DNA of 64,000 nucleotides from Gammaproteobacteria bacterium (GCA_029862045.1 JAOTYE010000002.1:124001-188000); one strand, 5' to 3'; positions 16,703 to 26,972 are shown, counted from the first letter of the stretch. The notes: generated by a model not told the origin, from the letters alone. Numbers and translations: made by a program.

Positions 16703-17012
16703 GGGCGCGATTATCACCTACAAGTGGCTCGAATGCAGCATGTACCTTAGAGTGATGCGCGGCGATTTGGTTTCGCATAGTACATGTTGATGACAACGAG
16801 AAACGGCTACGTCGAGCGCCAGATTCGAACCGCCTTTGGGCGATCCTCACCCGAAACGGCGCCTTCGGCGTCCAAAACGCTTGCGCGTTTATATCGGTAG
16901 CAGGAAGTCGTTGACCTGCCGATCAGGGTTTGTACATAATCGGAGTCGAGACCCCCCCGTTCACAATTGGGCGAATGGCACGCGATTATTAACTCAACAC
17001 GAGGAAGTCCTC
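16703..17012. other. Intergenic region with the promoter of the OmpA-like gene
   Basis: 310 bases between divergent genes. It holds the OmpA-like gene promoter (16911-16940) and ribosome binding site. A GATTCGAAC-like segment near 16825 looks like a tRNA T-loop at first sight, but no tRNA folds around it. Confidence 0.5.
16911..16940 (+). promoter_or_regulatory. Sigma-70 promoter of the OmpA-family gene
   Basis: TTGACC at 16911-16916 and CATAAT at 16935-16940, 18 bases apart, about 72 bases before the ATG at 17013. Confidence 0.6.
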
Positions 17013-18194
17013 ATGGAGCGGAGCGCATCTTCAGGAGCATTGATTGTGCTCGCGATCCTGTGTGTCGCAGTTACTACCGCAAGTGCCGGCGAGATGTACT
17101 TTGCGCCGGCGGTTGTCTACACCGATGACGATAAGCATCGACAGCTGGACGACATGGTTGGCGGCGGTCAGCTCAGTCTTGGGTGGGTTCTCACAGACCG
17201 GGTATCGATTGAGGGTATGGCCGGATACTCGTGGTTGAGCGGTGTCAATGACCTCAAGATCTGGGACGCATCGCTGAATGTGCTGGTCTCGCTGCGCCCC
17301 GATTCAAGCCTGTCTCCCTATCTGATCGGTGGCCTGGGTATGACAAACACCGATTCGAAGGTTCAGGAGGCCGAAAATTCGGCGATGGGTACCTTTGGTA
17401 TAGGCCTTATGTATCGCTTCGGCGACAGCCCGGTTTCTTTGCGGCTGGAGCATCGTTTGCGTTCCGAGTTCGAGAATACCCTGACGCATGATGACCGAAT
17501 AACCTCGCTCGGCCTGCAATTCGCATTCGGTCAGGAATTACCGAGGCTGCCCCCGGCCACGCCGGACGGCGACACTGATGGCGATGGCGTACGAGACAGC
17601 CGCGACGCGTGCCCGGACACACCAGCCGGCACAACGGTTGACGCACGCGGTTGCCCGCGCGATAGCGACGGGGATGGTGTGATCGACGATCAGGACCAGT
17701 GCCCGAATACGGTTCCTGGCGCGATTGTCGATGGCCGCGGCTGTGAGTTCGATAACGATGACGATGGTGTCGTCGACCGACGCGATGAATGCCCGACTAC
17801 GAGGGCCGGAGCGCGGGTTGACGTCAGAGGTTGTGAGATCCACGAGGTGATCAACTTGCCCGGCGTGAATTTCGAGACGAACTCAGATCGGCTGCTGCCC
17901 GGCGCAGAGCAGGTTCTCGCCGATGCCGCTGCAACGCTGCGCATGAATAGGGATCTGGTCGTGGAGGTTGCCGGGCACACGGACAGTGATGGCAGCGCCG
18001 CGTATAACGAAGGATTGTCAGCACGTCGGGCGATCACAGTGCGCGACTACCTGATCAATCAGGGCGCGAATCCTGGCAACCTGACCGTCAGAGGATACGG
18101 CGAGGCAAGGCCTGTCGCAGACAACGCGACGGCGCAAGGCAAAGCTCGTAACCGTCGTGTCGAGTTGCGCATTCTGAATCAGCAGATGCGCTGA
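17013..18194 (+). CDS. OmpA-family outer membrane protein with thrombospondin type-3 repeats
   Basis: 393 residues. Signal peptide 1-25 (cut near ASA-GE), N-terminal beta-barrel about 27-183, then three calcium-binding type-3 repeats of the DTDGDGVRDSRDACPDT kind (about 190-275). The C-terminal OmpA peptidoglycan-binding domain runs from VNFETNSDRL to NRRVELRI, with the conserved GHTDSDG and Asp/Arg residues that hold diaminopimelate. It links the outer membrane to the cell wall. The start at 17013 has GAGGAAG six bases upstream; the frame is open to 16836, but the upstream part has no signal peptide. Confidence 0.93.
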   Translation: MERSASSGALIVLAILCVAVTTASAGEMYFAPAVVYTDDDKHRQLDDMVGGGQLSLGWVLTDRVSIEGMAGYSWLSGVNDLKIWDASLNVLVSLRPDSSLSPYLIGGLGMTNTDSKVQEAENSAMGTFGIGLMYRFGDSPVSLRLEHRLRSEFENTLTHDDRITSLGLQFAFGQELPRLPPATPDGDTDGDGVRDSRDACPDTPAGTTVDARGCPRDSDGDGVIDDQDQCPNTVPGAIVDGRGCEFDNDDDGVVDRRDECPTTRAGARVDVRGCEIHEVINLPGVNFETNSDRLLPGAEQVLADAAATLRMNRDLVVEVAGHTDSDGSAAYNEGLSARRAITVRDYLINQGANPGNLTVRGYGEARPVADNATAQGKARNRRVELRILNQQMR

Positions 18195-18276
18195 TGGCAG
18201 CGGCGTAGTCTTTCGATTTCGAGGTCAGGTACCGCGGATACTCGGTGTAAGTTTCTGCAAAATGAATGCAGGGCGA

Positions 18277-18846
18277 TTATTTAACTTTCTTGTAGTTAAA
18301 TTTTTGTCCGCCGATGCTGGCTTCGTACATCAAACCGCCCTTGGCAACGGTGAATGTGGCCATTCCCCGGTAATACTCACCGACTGATCTGGCATCGTTC
18401 TTACCACCGCTGGCCCCTGCAGTCGTGCCGGTAGTGGTTGTGGAAGCGGATGCACCAGCCGTTATAGCGACAGCCGCCGCCTGAGCGCCAAATTCGAAGT
18501 TACCGCTCGTGAACTGAGTGAAGGCGCGTTCATCTTCGAAAAAGATAATCTGGCTAAACGCCTGCCCACCCAATTGAAAGCCGACTGTCACCTGGGACAT
18601 CTTCGTATCGCCAACGTGAACGCCCTTGGCATAGACCCGGCCCTTGCCATGGGCACCACCAATGCCAGCGCCACCTTTTCCGATAGTCGGAAATACGGCA
18701 TAGCCGTAGCTCTTTTCGAAAAACTTGCTGGGTACGGCCTTCTTGAATACGTCAATAGTGTCTGAGTAACTATCCGCCCAAGCTGAGCTGGTCATTAACG
18801 CGACGAGCAAAATTGCTATTCCACGAAATCCAAATGCGGTACGCAT
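18277..18846 (-). CDS. Exported SYLF (Ysc84-like) lipid-binding protein
   Basis: 189 residues with a signal peptide (AWA-DS near residue 24). The body is the SYLF/Ysc84 domain: FFEKSYGYAVFPTIGKGGAG, GVHVGDTKMSQVTVGFQLGGQ, FTSGNFEFGAQAAAVAITAG, and a final GGLMYEASIGGQKFNYK. Family members bind phosphoinositides in eukaryotes; bacterial exported forms are uncharacterised. The start at 18846 is preceded by AGAGGA; the longer frame to 19125 is not protein-like. A low-complexity Ser/Thr/Gly insertion lies around residues 140-155. Confidence 0.88.
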   Translation of the reverse strand: MRTAFGFRGIAILLVALMTSSAWADSYSDTIDVFKKAVPSKFFEKSYGYAVFPTIGKGGAGIGGAHGKGRVYAKGVHVGDTKMSQVTVGFQLGGQAFSQIIFFEDERAFTQFTSGNFEFGAQAAAVAITAGASASTTTTGTTAGASGGKNDARSVGEYYRGMATFTVAKGGLMYEASIGGQKFNYKKVK

Positions 18847-19082
18847 TGTCTGGTCCTCTGTTTTGTTTGCCGACCTGCGAATGACGCTAACCTTACGGTT
18901 TACTTTTCGATTAGACAACAGCAGTTCTGTCGCAAAACGGCGACGCCTGTGCGTAGGGATGATCGGTGTCTTTGTAGAAGAAGTTCGCGCCCAGCACCGG
19001 AAACGGTGCCCGGATCGTCTGCCAGGCTCGGAGTGCGGGCGAGACCGCCACTCCAAAACTGTGAATTGGGTAGACTGCGCTC

Positions 19083-19310
19083 GTGCGCGAAGAAGAACGC
19101 AACCTGATCTACCGCATGGCGGCACGTAACCCGGCCGCCGGGCATGAGTTCTTTGATAGGTGGGACAGGCGCATCAAGGTTTGGATCGCCCAGCACGCGA
19201 AGCACGAGAAGGTCGAAGAGTACGCGCAGGAGGTGTGGGCACATCTCATTGCCGGAAACTGGCTCAGGCTGCTGCAATGGCCCGATTCCTTATGGTGTTT
19301 CTTGCGCTGA
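19083..19310 (+). pseudogene. Sigma-70-family factor fragment (region 2 only)
   Basis: 75 codons from GTG at 19083. IYRMAARNPAAGHEFFDRW and VEEYAQEVWAHLIAGNW match the helices of ECF sigma region 2 (core binding and -10 recognition). Shortly after LLQWPD the reading ends at 19310, so the linker and region 4 are missing. A complete ECF factor is about 170-200 residues. It looks like a 3'-truncated gene, with the break within about 40 bases of the end of the convergent acylase gene at 19353. Confidence 0.6.
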
Positions 19311-19352
19311 TGACTTGGGGTCCAGCCGAAATGACCAGCGGAACATGTCCTG

Positions 19353-21569
19353 TCACTCACCTGGATGGTACTTCCTTTCCAAATTGTCGTTAATCTCGTC
19401 CAGTGTGAACCACGCCGGTTTCAGCTGCTTTTTTACGTATGCGGCGGCCTGGTCAAAGTAGTGCGGGGACTTCGGATCTGAACTCTGCCCAAACGACAGG
19501 ATAGTCATGCGGTTTACAGGCTCGCCGAATTCGATTGCAGCAACATACGAGTGCCCCATCGTCCCATAGCGTTTTTTGAGCCCCTCAACCGGAGGATTCT
19601 TGAATCGAAAAACCAGTCCGTGCCAGTTTCCATCTGCGCCCGGGCTTGGCAGGCTTTCGGCATCGTCGCTAAAAAAGCCGCCTGCTCGTTCGTCCCTGCG
19701 CTGATGACGATTGATGTCGCCATAGGGTACTCGCCACGTGTTCCAATCGGCTTTCAGATCGTCAATTACCGCTCGCAGCGCTGCGATTTTCGTCGCTGGT
19801 TTTTCGCCATCGTCTACCACCCAATCTGGTGGCCAAACTTTTTCGACCCAAAGAAAAAACAGCGTGGTCGGGACAGAATCGACGGCGAAATATCTGTCCC
19901 ACGACAATATTTCGGACATCGCTTGGGCTAATTCATCATCAACATCGGGATTTTCCTTTTTGTATGCATCCCATTCAGCCTTCAATCCCGGAATCTCCTC
20001 ATCGGCAACGATTGAATAGGTACTAAAAATTGCCGTCTTGAATTCATCGTAGGTGAACTTGTCTTCTGCTGACAGCAGCTGTCGCGAGATTCTCGCACGT
20101 GCATTGTGACGGTCCCATCCGACCATATAGTCTGGAAAATCAGATGGTTCTGGATTGGCTTCGGACGTTGTTTTGAACGGAGTTGAATTTGCGTTCTGCA
20201 TCCATCCGCTGGGAGGATTTAGAACTTGCGGCAGCTCTTCAATCTCGTGGTACCCCTGCCATTCGGTTCTTGGATCGCTTCCATCAACAGGTTTCGACCA
20301 GTCAAATTGAGAATCGCGCCTGGGTACGGCGCCGTAATAGATGTAGAAGATATTGCCTTCTTTGTCGGCATACATGACGTTGTGAAAAGCGATGCCGCGG
20401 ATCGATAAAGCTTGCTTGAACTCCGCCAGATTTCTGGATTTGGCCATGGCCAACATCTGTCTGGTCGCGCTGCCTTCCTCAGTTTTGGAGGCTCTCATGG
20501 CGATGAACTTGTCTTCGGACATTCCCACGATCGGGCCGTGATGAGTCTTACGGAGTGTTACGGGCCATTCCTCCATGCCGTCCGTCGTTTTTACTCTTAT
20601 TATCTCGTGCCACTCGGTAGCAGTGCGGTAACCATCACCGTAGCGGTAGTTGAGCGGGTGTTCCGGATCATCAAAGGTCTCCAGATACAGATCTCCAATG
20701 TCGGGGTAGTTTACGGTCAGCGACCAGCCGAGATTTTCGTTGTGTCCGGAGATCGGCAAGACAGCGAAACCAAAGCCACTCATGCCAGATATATTCAAGC
20801 CTTCGTCACTGTGGAGTTGGGCTTCATATGGCTCTAAAAGGGGAAGATGCGAATTGAGAAATAACATCGCTTTTCCAGTCTCGCTCTTGGCCGACCCGAT
20901 GGCCCACATATTTGATCCCAATATCGGTACCGAAGGCATCTTGGTCAACGGAGTCTTAGCTAACCTTGCATTCAAGGTGGCGTCCGCCTGCACTTCTTTG
21001 GGCGTTGTGATTTCCACCAGGTCTTTCTCGTCAAAATCCATACCAGACATTGAAAACAAACGACTGTTCAGGAACACATACCATGGTTCAAATCTGGACA
21101 GGACCTGGAGTTTTGTGTCTGGGTTTTTGTGCAAGTAATAATTCAAACCGTCGGCAAACGCGTCACAAAGCGCTCTTATGTCGGCTGCGGCATCTTCGTA
21201 TTCTTTCCTGGCGCGTTTTTCAAACTCATTAGCCCTGACCAGAATGTCGTTCGGCAGGCCGCCCTTTCCCTCTATCTCGGCGCTCCTGCCAATCAACCGT
21301 AAATAGTATGGCTCGAATTTGAAGAACCGGTCCTCGGCGCGCGCATACATAAAGCCGAATACGGTGCTCGCGTCAGTCTCGCCGAACACGTGGGGCACTC
21401 CATATGTGTCGCGGTATATGGTGACGGTGTTCGCCGTCTTCTCCATGCGTTCGAGTGACGTGTCGTCAAATACGTGCGGTGTGCTATCAAGCTCGTTAGC
21501 AGTACAATCGTTAGCTATCGTTTGGATGACGCAGAAAAGGACAAGCTGCGTCAAAGCCTGGAATTTCAT
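19353..21569 (-). CDS. Penicillin-amidase-family N-terminal-nucleophile hydrolase
   Basis: 738 residues from the ATG at 21569 (GGAGAAG upstream). Signal peptide about 1-24. The family fold is clear: [17 protein letters not shown] in the alpha chain, a spacer, then the autoproteolytic site [11 protein letters not shown] with Gly218/Ser219, Ser219 becoming the N-terminal nucleophile of the beta chain. [13 protein letters not shown] and QNANSTPF are further family signatures. Substrates include beta-lactams and acyl-homoserine lactones; which one applies is not readable from sequence. Periplasmic, single gene. Confidence 0.92.
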   Translation of the reverse strand: MKFQALTQLVLFCVIQTIANDCTANELDSTPHVFDDTSLERMEKTANTVTIYRDTYGVPHVFGETDASTVFGFMYARAEDRFFKFEPYYLRLIGRSAEIEGKGGLPNDILVRANEFEKRARKEYEDAAADIRALCDAFADGLNYYLHKNPDTKLQVLSRFEPWYVFLNSRLFSMSGMDFDEKDLVEITTPKEVQADATLNARLAKTPLTKMPSVPILGSNMWAIGSAKSETGKAMLFLNSHLPLLEPYEAQLHSDEGLNISGMSGFGFAVLPISGHNENLGWSLTVNYPDIGDLYLETFDDPEHPLNYRYGDGYRTATEWHEIIRVKTTDGMEEWPVTLRKTHHGPIVGMSEDKFIAMRASKTEEGSATRQMLAMAKSRNLAEFKQALSIRGIAFHNVMYADKEGNIFYIYYGAVPRRDSQFDWSKPVDGSDPRTEWQGYHEIEELPQVLNPPSGWMQNANSTPFKTTSEANPEPSDFPDYMVGWDRHNARARISRQLLSAEDKFTYDEFKTAIFSTYSIVADEEIPGLKAEWDAYKKENPDVDDELAQAMSEILSWDRYFAVDSVPTTLFFLWVEKVWPPDWVVDDGEKPATKIAALRAVIDDLKADWNTWRVPYGDINRHQRRDERAGGFFSDDAESLPSPGADGNWHGLVFRFKNPPVEGLKKRYGTMGHSYVAAIEFGEPVNRMTILSFGQSSDPKSPHYFDQAAAYVKKQLKPAWFTLDEINDNLERKYHPGE

Positions 21570-21723
21570 AGTACTTCTCCGTCGCAGAACGCCGGCTGAT
21601 TTGCATCCATGCGGGACGCCCACGGGTCTTGTAGGAACGGCCTGTATACAATAGATGCCTCTGAGGAAAAATTGGATTCAGACTACCTGTCATTCCAGAA
21701 GGCGCACCCAAGCAGGAGTATTC

Positions 21724-22683
21724 ATGAACTACCGCCATCTCGGCAAAACCGGACTCCAGGTCAGCGAATTGTCGCTCGGCTCCTGGGTAACGCTGCACAA
21801 TCAGGCGGATGTCGATGCCACCATGAAGATGATGGCGGCGGCGTACGATGCCGGCGTGAACTTCTTCGATAATGCCGAGGGCTACGCGCACGGCAAGTCC
21901 GAGGAGATCATGGGCGAGGCGCTGCGGCGACTCGGCTGGCGCCGCGGCAGCTACCTGGTCTCGACGAAGTTGTATTGGGGGTTTCACGACAACCCCAACG
22001 AGCAGAACACGCTCAATCGCAAGTACCTCATTGAGGCCATCGACGGGTCGCTCGAGCGCTTCGGCCTCGACTACGTCGATCTCCTGTATTGCCACCGTGC
22101 CGATCCAACCACGCCGATCGAGGAAACCGTCTGGGCGATGCACAACATCATCGAGCGCGGCAAAGCACTCTACTGGGGCACCTCCGAGTGGGAGGCAGCC
22201 GAGATTCTCGAAGCACTTGAAGTTGCTGACCGTCGTAATCTGCACCAACCCATTGTCGAACAGCCGGTGTACAACCTGCTCCAGCAGCATCGTTTCGGCC
22301 CGGACTATGACGCCGTCTACACCGAGCACGGCTACGGTGCGACCACCTGGAGTCCGCTGGCCTCGGGCTTATTGACCGGCAAGTACCAGGCCGGCATTCC
22401 AAAAGACAGTCGCGGTGCCCTCGAAAATATGAGCTGGATACAGGAGCAGCTAACCGATCCCGACCGACTCGCCAAGGTCGCGGCATTGGAACCACTGGCC
22501 AGGGACATGGGCGCGAGCCTCGCGCAGTTCTCCCTTGCCTGGTGCCTGCAGAATCCGCACGTCAGCTCGGTCATCACGGGTGCGAGCCGCGTCGCGCAGG
22601 TGCACGAGAACATGAAGGCACTCGAGTTTGTCGATCAATTCACGCCCGAACTGATGGCGGAGATCGACAAACTCTTGGCCTAG
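21724..22683 (+). CDS. Aldo/keto reductase, potassium-channel beta-subunit/YghZ type
   Basis: 319 residues from [20 protein letters not shown]. Catalytic tetrad residues are visible: Asp and Tyr in [15 protein letters not shown], Lys in STKLYWG, His in LYCHRADP. The LYWG...[16 protein letters not shown] pattern is that of the Kv-beta/YghZ subgroup. It reduces aldehydes or ketones with NADPH in the cytoplasm. Upstream frames to 21655 are not conserved. It lies 102 bases before the SDR-NTF2 fusion on the same strand and may be co-transcribed. Confidence 0.92.
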   Translation: MNYRHLGKTGLQVSELSLGSWVTLHNQADVDATMKMMAAAYDAGVNFFDNAEGYAHGKSEEIMGEALRRLGWRRGSYLVSTKLYWGFHDNPNEQNTLNRKYLIEAIDGSLERFGLDYVDLLYCHRADPTTPIEETVWAMHNIIERGKALYWGTSEWEAAEILEALEVADRRNLHQPIVEQPVYNLLQQHRFGPDYDAVYTEHGYGATTWSPLASGLLTGKYQAGIPKDSRGALENMSWIQEQLTDPDRLAKVAALEPLARDMGASLAQFSLAWCLQNPHVSSVITGASRVAQVHENMKALEFVDQFTPELMAEIDKLLA

Positions 22684-22785
22684 CCGGGCATTGTGTCGAA
22701 AACCAGTCAATTTGGGAGCGGTCTGATGTTTGCTATCATCGCCGCCGCATTACTCGCTAACAATAATTGCAATATAAGGGATCCC

Positions 22786-24117
22786 ATGATTCGAGCTATC
22801 CGATTGAGCAGCCTGTTCGCCGCGCTTGTCCTGTTCTCAAGCGCTTTTTCTGCGACCAGCCTGCAGGCGGCCGAAGCCGATCAGCAACAAGCCGTGCTCG
22901 TTACCGGCGCCAGCACCGGCATCGGCCGCAGGATCACCGAGGTGCTCGCCGAGCAGGGCTACTACGTCTATGCGGGTGCGCGCAAGCAAAAGGATCTCGA
23001 TGCATTGAATGCCCTCGACAATGTTCAGGCGGTCAAGCTGGATGTAACGGTCCAGGAGCAAATCGATGCGGCCGTGGCAACGGTCGAGGCGGGTGGCCGC
23101 GGACTGCACGGCCTCGTCAACAACGCGGGTGTTTTTATCGGCGGACCGTTGGCGGATGTCGATCTGGATGAGTTGCAGTGGGTCATGGACGTCAACGTGT
23201 ACGGCGTGTACCGGGTCACGCAGGCCTTTGCACCGATGATCATCGCATCGAAGGGTCGCATCTCGACGATCGGCTCGATATCGGGAACCCTGTCCGGCCG
23301 TTTCTCCGGGCACTACAGCATGACCAAGCACGCTATCGAGGCCTATACGGATTCGTTGGCCGCTGAAATGGCGCCGCTCGGCGTGCATGTCAGTGTGATC
23401 GAGCCCGGCAACTATGACTCGGCCATCGCCGATACCGCGATAGCGCGTATGCGCGAGAAAAGTACGGGCTATGCCAAAGACGGCTCGCCCTTTGCCGAGC
23501 AATTCAATACCTGGATCGACAGAGACTGGGACCGTGGTAAGTACAAAGCGCCCGACGAGGTGGCTGAAGCCGCGGTACATGCAATGTTTGCCGTCGAGCC
23601 CTTGCGCCGTTACATGGTTGTGCCGCGGGAAGAAGAGGCCAGCCGGACGATCGGCAAGCAAATCGAAGAGCTCGTGCAGCTCAACGAGTGGCAGGCTTAT
23701 TCCTACACGCGGGACGAGCTGGTCGGTATGTTGGACGCCGTGCCCGCAGCAGAAGGCGATGTCGAAGACCTGACGGCGACGCTGCACCACTTCCTCGCCC
23801 ACGCCGCTGACGCCGACACGCATGACCGTTTCTGGGCCGACGACCTCGTCTACACGTCGTCGAGCGGCGATCGCTTCGGCAAGGCCGACATCATGAGCGG
23901 CTTCGACGAAGAGAACGAGGGGCCGGACGTTGCGTACTCCGGCGAGGACGTCAACGTGCAGGTTTTTGGTACGTCGGCTGTCGTCACATTCAAACTTATC
24001 GGGACGCCGAGCGATGGCTCCGAGGTAAAGAACTACTTCAACACAGGCACGTTCCTGAAACGCGGTGGCGAATGGCGGGCGATTGCCTGGCAGGCAACTG
24101 TGGTACCGGCGACCTGA
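22786..24117 (+). CDS. Exported short-chain dehydrogenase fused to an NTF2-like domain
   Basis: 443 residues. A hydrophobic N-terminus (about 1-29, ending LQAAEA) looks like a cleavable signal. Residues 36-280 are a classical SDR with the NAD(P) motif TGASTGIG (40-47), NNAG (112-115) and the active Ser/Tyr177/Lys181 (HYSMTKH). Residues about 325-443 form a SnoaL/DUF4440 NTF2-like domain. The start at 22786 has AAGGG upstream. Export of an NAD(P)-dependent SDR is unusual because the periplasm lacks free cofactor; the N-terminus may instead be a membrane anchor. Confidence 0.88.
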   Translation: MIRAIRLSSLFAALVLFSSAFSATSLQAAEADQQQAVLVTGASTGIGRRITEVLAEQGYYVYAGARKQKDLDALNALDNVQAVKLDVTVQEQIDAAVATVEAGGRGLHGLVNNAGVFIGGPLADVDLDELQWVMDVNVYGVYRVTQAFAPMIIASKGRISTIGSISGTLSGRFSGHYSMTKHAIEAYTDSLAAEMAPLGVHVSVIEPGNYDSAIADTAIARMREKSTGYAKDGSPFAEQFNTWIDRDWDRGKYKAPDEVAEAAVHAMFAVEPLRRYMVVPREEEASRTIGKQIEELVQLNEWQAYSYTRDELVGMLDAVPAAEGDVEDLTATLHHFLAHAADADTHDRFWADDLVYTSSSGDRFGKADIMSGFDEENEGPDVAYSGEDVNVQVFGTSAVVTFKLIGTPSDGSEVKNYFNTGTFLKRGGEWRAIAWQATVVPAT

Positions 24118-24144
24118 TAGAAAATCGTTGATAGGACAGTAATT

Positions 24145-24336
24145 ATGAAAAAAACGTTGACGACATTAACGCTACTGCTTTTGGCGTCATTGTGTGCTGG
24201 TTGCGCGCCCGAGGTCGGCACCGAAAAGTGGTGCGAGAAAATCAAGGACAAGCCGAACGGCGAGTGGACAGCCAACGAGGCAAAGGCGTTCGCGAAGCAC
24301 TGTGTCTTCGAGAACTACGTCGACGACGAGGATTAG
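24145..24336 (+). CDS. DUF3012 small lipoprotein
   Basis: 63 residues. Lipobox LCAGC gives a mature lipoprotein starting CAPEVGTEKWCEKIKDKP; the pattern EVGTEKWC, GEWTANEAK and FAKHCVF is the DUF3012 family signature with two further cysteines. Function unknown, envelope-located. It follows the SDR fusion by 27 bases and is probably in the same transcript. Confidence 0.88.
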   Translation: MKKTLTTLTLLLLASLCAGCAPEVGTEKWCEKIKDKPNGEWTANEAKAFAKHCVFENYVDDED

Positions 24337-24487
24337 GCGTCACTCAGAACCTGCATGGTTAGAGGATCCGCCACGCCGTCGAAATACTTCTCGAGTGCTC
24401 TTTGACAGACTTCAGTATCGTTCTCGACTGCGGCGAACAAGCCTAGGCAGGAGCGAAGTGTCGTATTTTCCGCGGTAAACTCACCGA

Positions 24488-24916
24488 ATGAAAAGACTCG
24501 TCTATATCATCGCGATCGTGGGCGCCTACTACGCCTATGAGCATTTTTTGATCCCTGATCTGCCTACAAGCAATGCTCGGCCCATCAGCGCGCAACCGAG
24601 CCCACGAAGTGAGCAGTGGCGTTCCGGGCAACAGGTCCGTGGCAGTGGGATGGTGATTCGCATCCTCTCCGACGACAATGAAGGCGATCGCCATCAGCGC
24701 TTCATTCTGGAATTGAGTTCAGGGCGAACATTGCTGGTCGCCCACAACATTGACCTGGCACAACGAATCTCGTCATTGAGTACTGGCGATACAGTTGCGT
24801 TCTACGGTGAATTCGAGACCAGCGCGCAAGGCGGCGTCATTCACTGGACGCATCACGACCCAAATGGGCGGCATGTCGCCGGCTGGCTCGATCACGAAGG
24901 GCGGCGGTACCAGTGA
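24488..24916 (+). CDS. DUF3465 protein, exported or membrane-anchored
   Basis: 142 residues. One hydrophobic segment at residues 4-20, then the DUF3465 core: GSGMVIRILSDDNEGDRHQR, SGRTLLVAHNIDLA and GGVIHWTHHDPNGRH. The core resembles a small OB-like beta barrel facing the periplasm. Function unknown. Convergent with the YiiX-type gene, 13 bases between stops. Confidence 0.88.
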   Translation: MKRLVYIIAIVGAYYAYEHFLIPDLPTSNARPISAQPSPRSEQWRSGQQVRGSGMVIRILSDDNEGDRHQRFILELSSGRTLLVAHNIDLAQRISSLSTGDTVAFYGEFETSAQGGVIHWTHHDPNGRHVAGWLDHEGRRYQ

Positions 24917-24929
24917 GGCGACGTCCTCG

Positions 24930-26222
24930 TCACGATGCGTCTCGGTAACTCGCGACCAGCACATCGCGGACCGCCTCGCCATACATAACCGCGTCCCGAC
25001 AACTCTCGACGCCGAATATCGCTACGGGTTTGAAGGCCTGGGTGTCGAGTGCGAAATCGAGCAAGTTCTCCGCTGACAATATCTTGCGGCCAGCACGTTC
25101 ATTCAGGGGAATCTGAAGGCCCGCCAATCCATCGTATGAACGGTAGACCAGTTCAGTGCAGACAATACGATCAGAGTTGAAGAAGTCGAAGTCGAAGTTG
25201 TACATCTTGCCTTTGTGCAAAAACGCTCGCTCGATTGCCTGGTCAATAATCTCCGAGTCGAGATTCGGACGTAGCACGACAAAAGCATCGACAGACAGCG
25301 TCTCGTGCAAGGGGCGCAGGCGCACGCCGTCTTTGCGCGCCTCCAGAACGCAATTCTCGTCCTCTCGTTGTTCATGCGTGCCAACGTAAAGTGCAGCGTG
25401 CGGCCAGAAGCCGGGCATGAAGAGATTCGTTAGTGCTTTCGCGTGTCGCGTAATGATGACGTCGCCGGGCTGCAGAAAGCCTGCGACTGAGACAAGTACG
25501 TCCTCGGTAACTCGCTTGTTTTTCTTCTCGACAAGCTCCGATGCAACTCTTCCAACGCCTTCCATGATGCTGGCCAAAGTATTTTCCGCGCTCACAACAC
25601 CGCGACGACGCCACTTGTGGCTCACGTAACTCCAGGCACGCTTGAGGTAACCGAGCTTACTGGGGTTCAGGGATGACTCGAGTTCGCTCATTTGCTGCAC
25701 GATGAACCCAACGTTTGGATCCGTACCCAGCATCAGGAGTTCGCCGCGATGTTCGCGGCAAAACCTCATCGCATCGCGAAGTGCGAGTACGTTCTTCTCG
25801 TCGACAAACGCCGAGAATATTCTTGTGTATTGCTTGCGCGGAATTCTGTATTCAGGAAACGCTTCGTTGAGCTTGCGTTGGATGATGCTGTGATGAGCGA
25901 CCGTGAACAGCGTGACGCGGTCGATGCGGATCAGGACGCAGGCCGCTGCGTAACCCACCAGGAAGTAGTGCATCTCGTTTTCACGCTCGACGGCGTCCGC
26001 CGGCTTATCGAGAATTGCCTGTACATCTCCAATGACAGCCCACAGACTCTCCCGAACACTCAAAAAGCGTGCAAACCAGAATCCGATGGCTTCATCTTCG
26101 GCAGGTCGAAATTCGCCACGCGCGATAATGGATTCCAACTGCGCTTGCGGAGGCGCATCGCTTTGCAGCCGAGACGCGGCGTCGATCAGGCCGCGAATTG
26201 TGTCGCTCAGTGTCTCCAGCAC
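24930..26222 (-). CDS. YiiX/YebB-like papain-fold (permuted NlpC/P60) hydrolase with a helical N-terminal domain
   Basis: 430 residues. The C-terminal domain (about 250-425) has the permuted NlpC/P60 layout: QPGDVIITR, then WPHAALYVG with His275, VLEARKDGVRLRPL, and DRIVCTELVY with Cys355 as the likely nucleophile. Residues 1-245 are helical and unlike typical YiiX proteins, with a YFLVGYAAACVLIR segment. Members of this fold cleave peptides or amide/ester bonds of lipids. It lies 9 bases downstream of the XRE regulator gene, so the two form an operon that diverges from the pspA-like operon. Confidence 0.85.
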   Translation of the reverse strand: MLETLSDTIRGLIDAASRLQSDAPPQAQLESIIARGEFRPAEDEAIGFWFARFLSVRESLWAVIGDVQAILDKPADAVERENEMHYFLVGYAAACVLIRIDRVTLFTVAHHSIIQRKLNEAFPEYRIPRKQYTRIFSAFVDEKNVLALRDAMRFCREHRGELLMLGTDPNVGFIVQQMSELESSLNPSKLGYLKRAWSYVSHKWRRRGVVSAENTLASIMEGVGRVASELVEKKNKRVTEDVLVSVAGFLQPGDVIITRHAKALTNLFMPGFWPHAALYVGTHEQREDENCVLEARKDGVRLRPLHETLSVDAFVVLRPNLDSEIIDQAIERAFLHKGKMYNFDFDFFNSDRIVCTELVYRSYDGLAGLQIPLNERAGRKILSAENLLDFALDTQAFKPVAIFGVESCRDAVMYGEAVRDVLVASYRDAS

Positions 26223-26231
26223 AAGTGCTCC

Positions 26232-26963
26232 TCAACGCTCAAGGTGTCGAAAGCCCTCGAAGAACCAGTGGCGCAGCGCCAGCACCATGGTGGTGCCACT
26301 CCTTTCGGTCGCCGACAGCTTGCGTTCGTCCCAGGTGGTGTCATCGAAAAGGTCGCCCATGGCCTTGAGCCGTTCGATGAGCTGTAACTGGCTGCGCCGG
26401 GTGAGCATTCCGTTTTTCACAATCCGCACAGACTCATCGTCCTGAAAGTGGTGGCTGAAGAACTCTGTCTGCACGTGGCGCCTGAAGAACTTCTCGATCG
26501 CACCGTTCTTGCGCCAGCCAAAGTTGTTGGCAACGAGAAGGCGTACGCGATCACCGGGCTGCAGTTCGATGACCTTCATGCGATCCAGCTGCCGAAGATA
26601 CTTCAGGCCCTCGGTCGGCGATATGTCGTAGCGCTCAATTATCTCATCGAATGTCCAGTAGTTGATCAGGCAATAGGTGACCAGCAGCATGCGAATATCC
26701 TCCACGATCACGCGCTCGTTCTCGTCCGATAATTGCTCGATCTTCGGCTCCTGCGATTCGCTGATGTTCACGAGATCGCCGATGTCCAGTTCCAGGGCCG
26801 CACACACTTCGTCGAGGCGGCGCAGTGAAAAGTTGCCGGTCGAGAACATGTGTTTCACAGCTGATTCGGACAGTTTCAGGCGTTCGGCCAGCCCCCGGTA
26901 AGTGATTCCGCGAACCTTCAGTTGCCGTTTCAGAGTGGCAATTATTCGTGCAGATGTCGTCAT
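26232..26963 (-). CDS. XRE-family transcriptional regulator
   Basis: 243 residues. Residues 9-65 form a Cro/C1-type helix-turn-helix (ITYRGLAERLKLSESAVKHM). The rest (about 85-243) has a second winged-helix-like part (TFDEIIERYDISPTEGLKYL) and an effector-like C-terminal segment of unknown ligand. It is divergent from the pspA-like gene over a 127-base AT-rich spacer holding repeated AAAGT elements, so it is the natural candidate for control of both operons. Confidence 0.88.
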   Translation of the reverse strand: MTTSARIIATLKRQLKVRGITYRGLAERLKLSESAVKHMFSTGNFSLRRLDEVCAALELDIGDLVNISESQEPKIEQLSDENERVIVEDIRMLLVTYCLINYWTFDEIIERYDISPTEGLKYLRQLDRMKVIELQPGDRVRLLVANNFGWRKNGAIEKFFRRHVQTEFFSHHFQDDESVRIVKNGMLTRRSQLQLIERLKAMGDLFDDTTWDERKLSATERSGTTMVLALRHWFFEGFRHLER

Positions 26964-26972
26964 AATGAGCCA

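Noticed and set aside
16815-16850. tRNA-like T-loop (GATTCGAAC) on the plus strand
   Set aside because: No T-stem pairing, no anticodon arm and no acceptor stem could be built around it on either strand.
18911-19102. Minus-strand 63-residue frame upstream of the SYLF gene
   Set aside because: No ribosome binding site, overlaps the sigma fragment antisense, no family seen.
24333-24485. Minus-strand open frame with protein-like sequence (CLGLFAAVENDTEVCQRAL)
   Set aside because: No usable start codon, upstream stop close by, and it lies between two well-supported plus-strand genes; perhaps a fossil of an old gene end.
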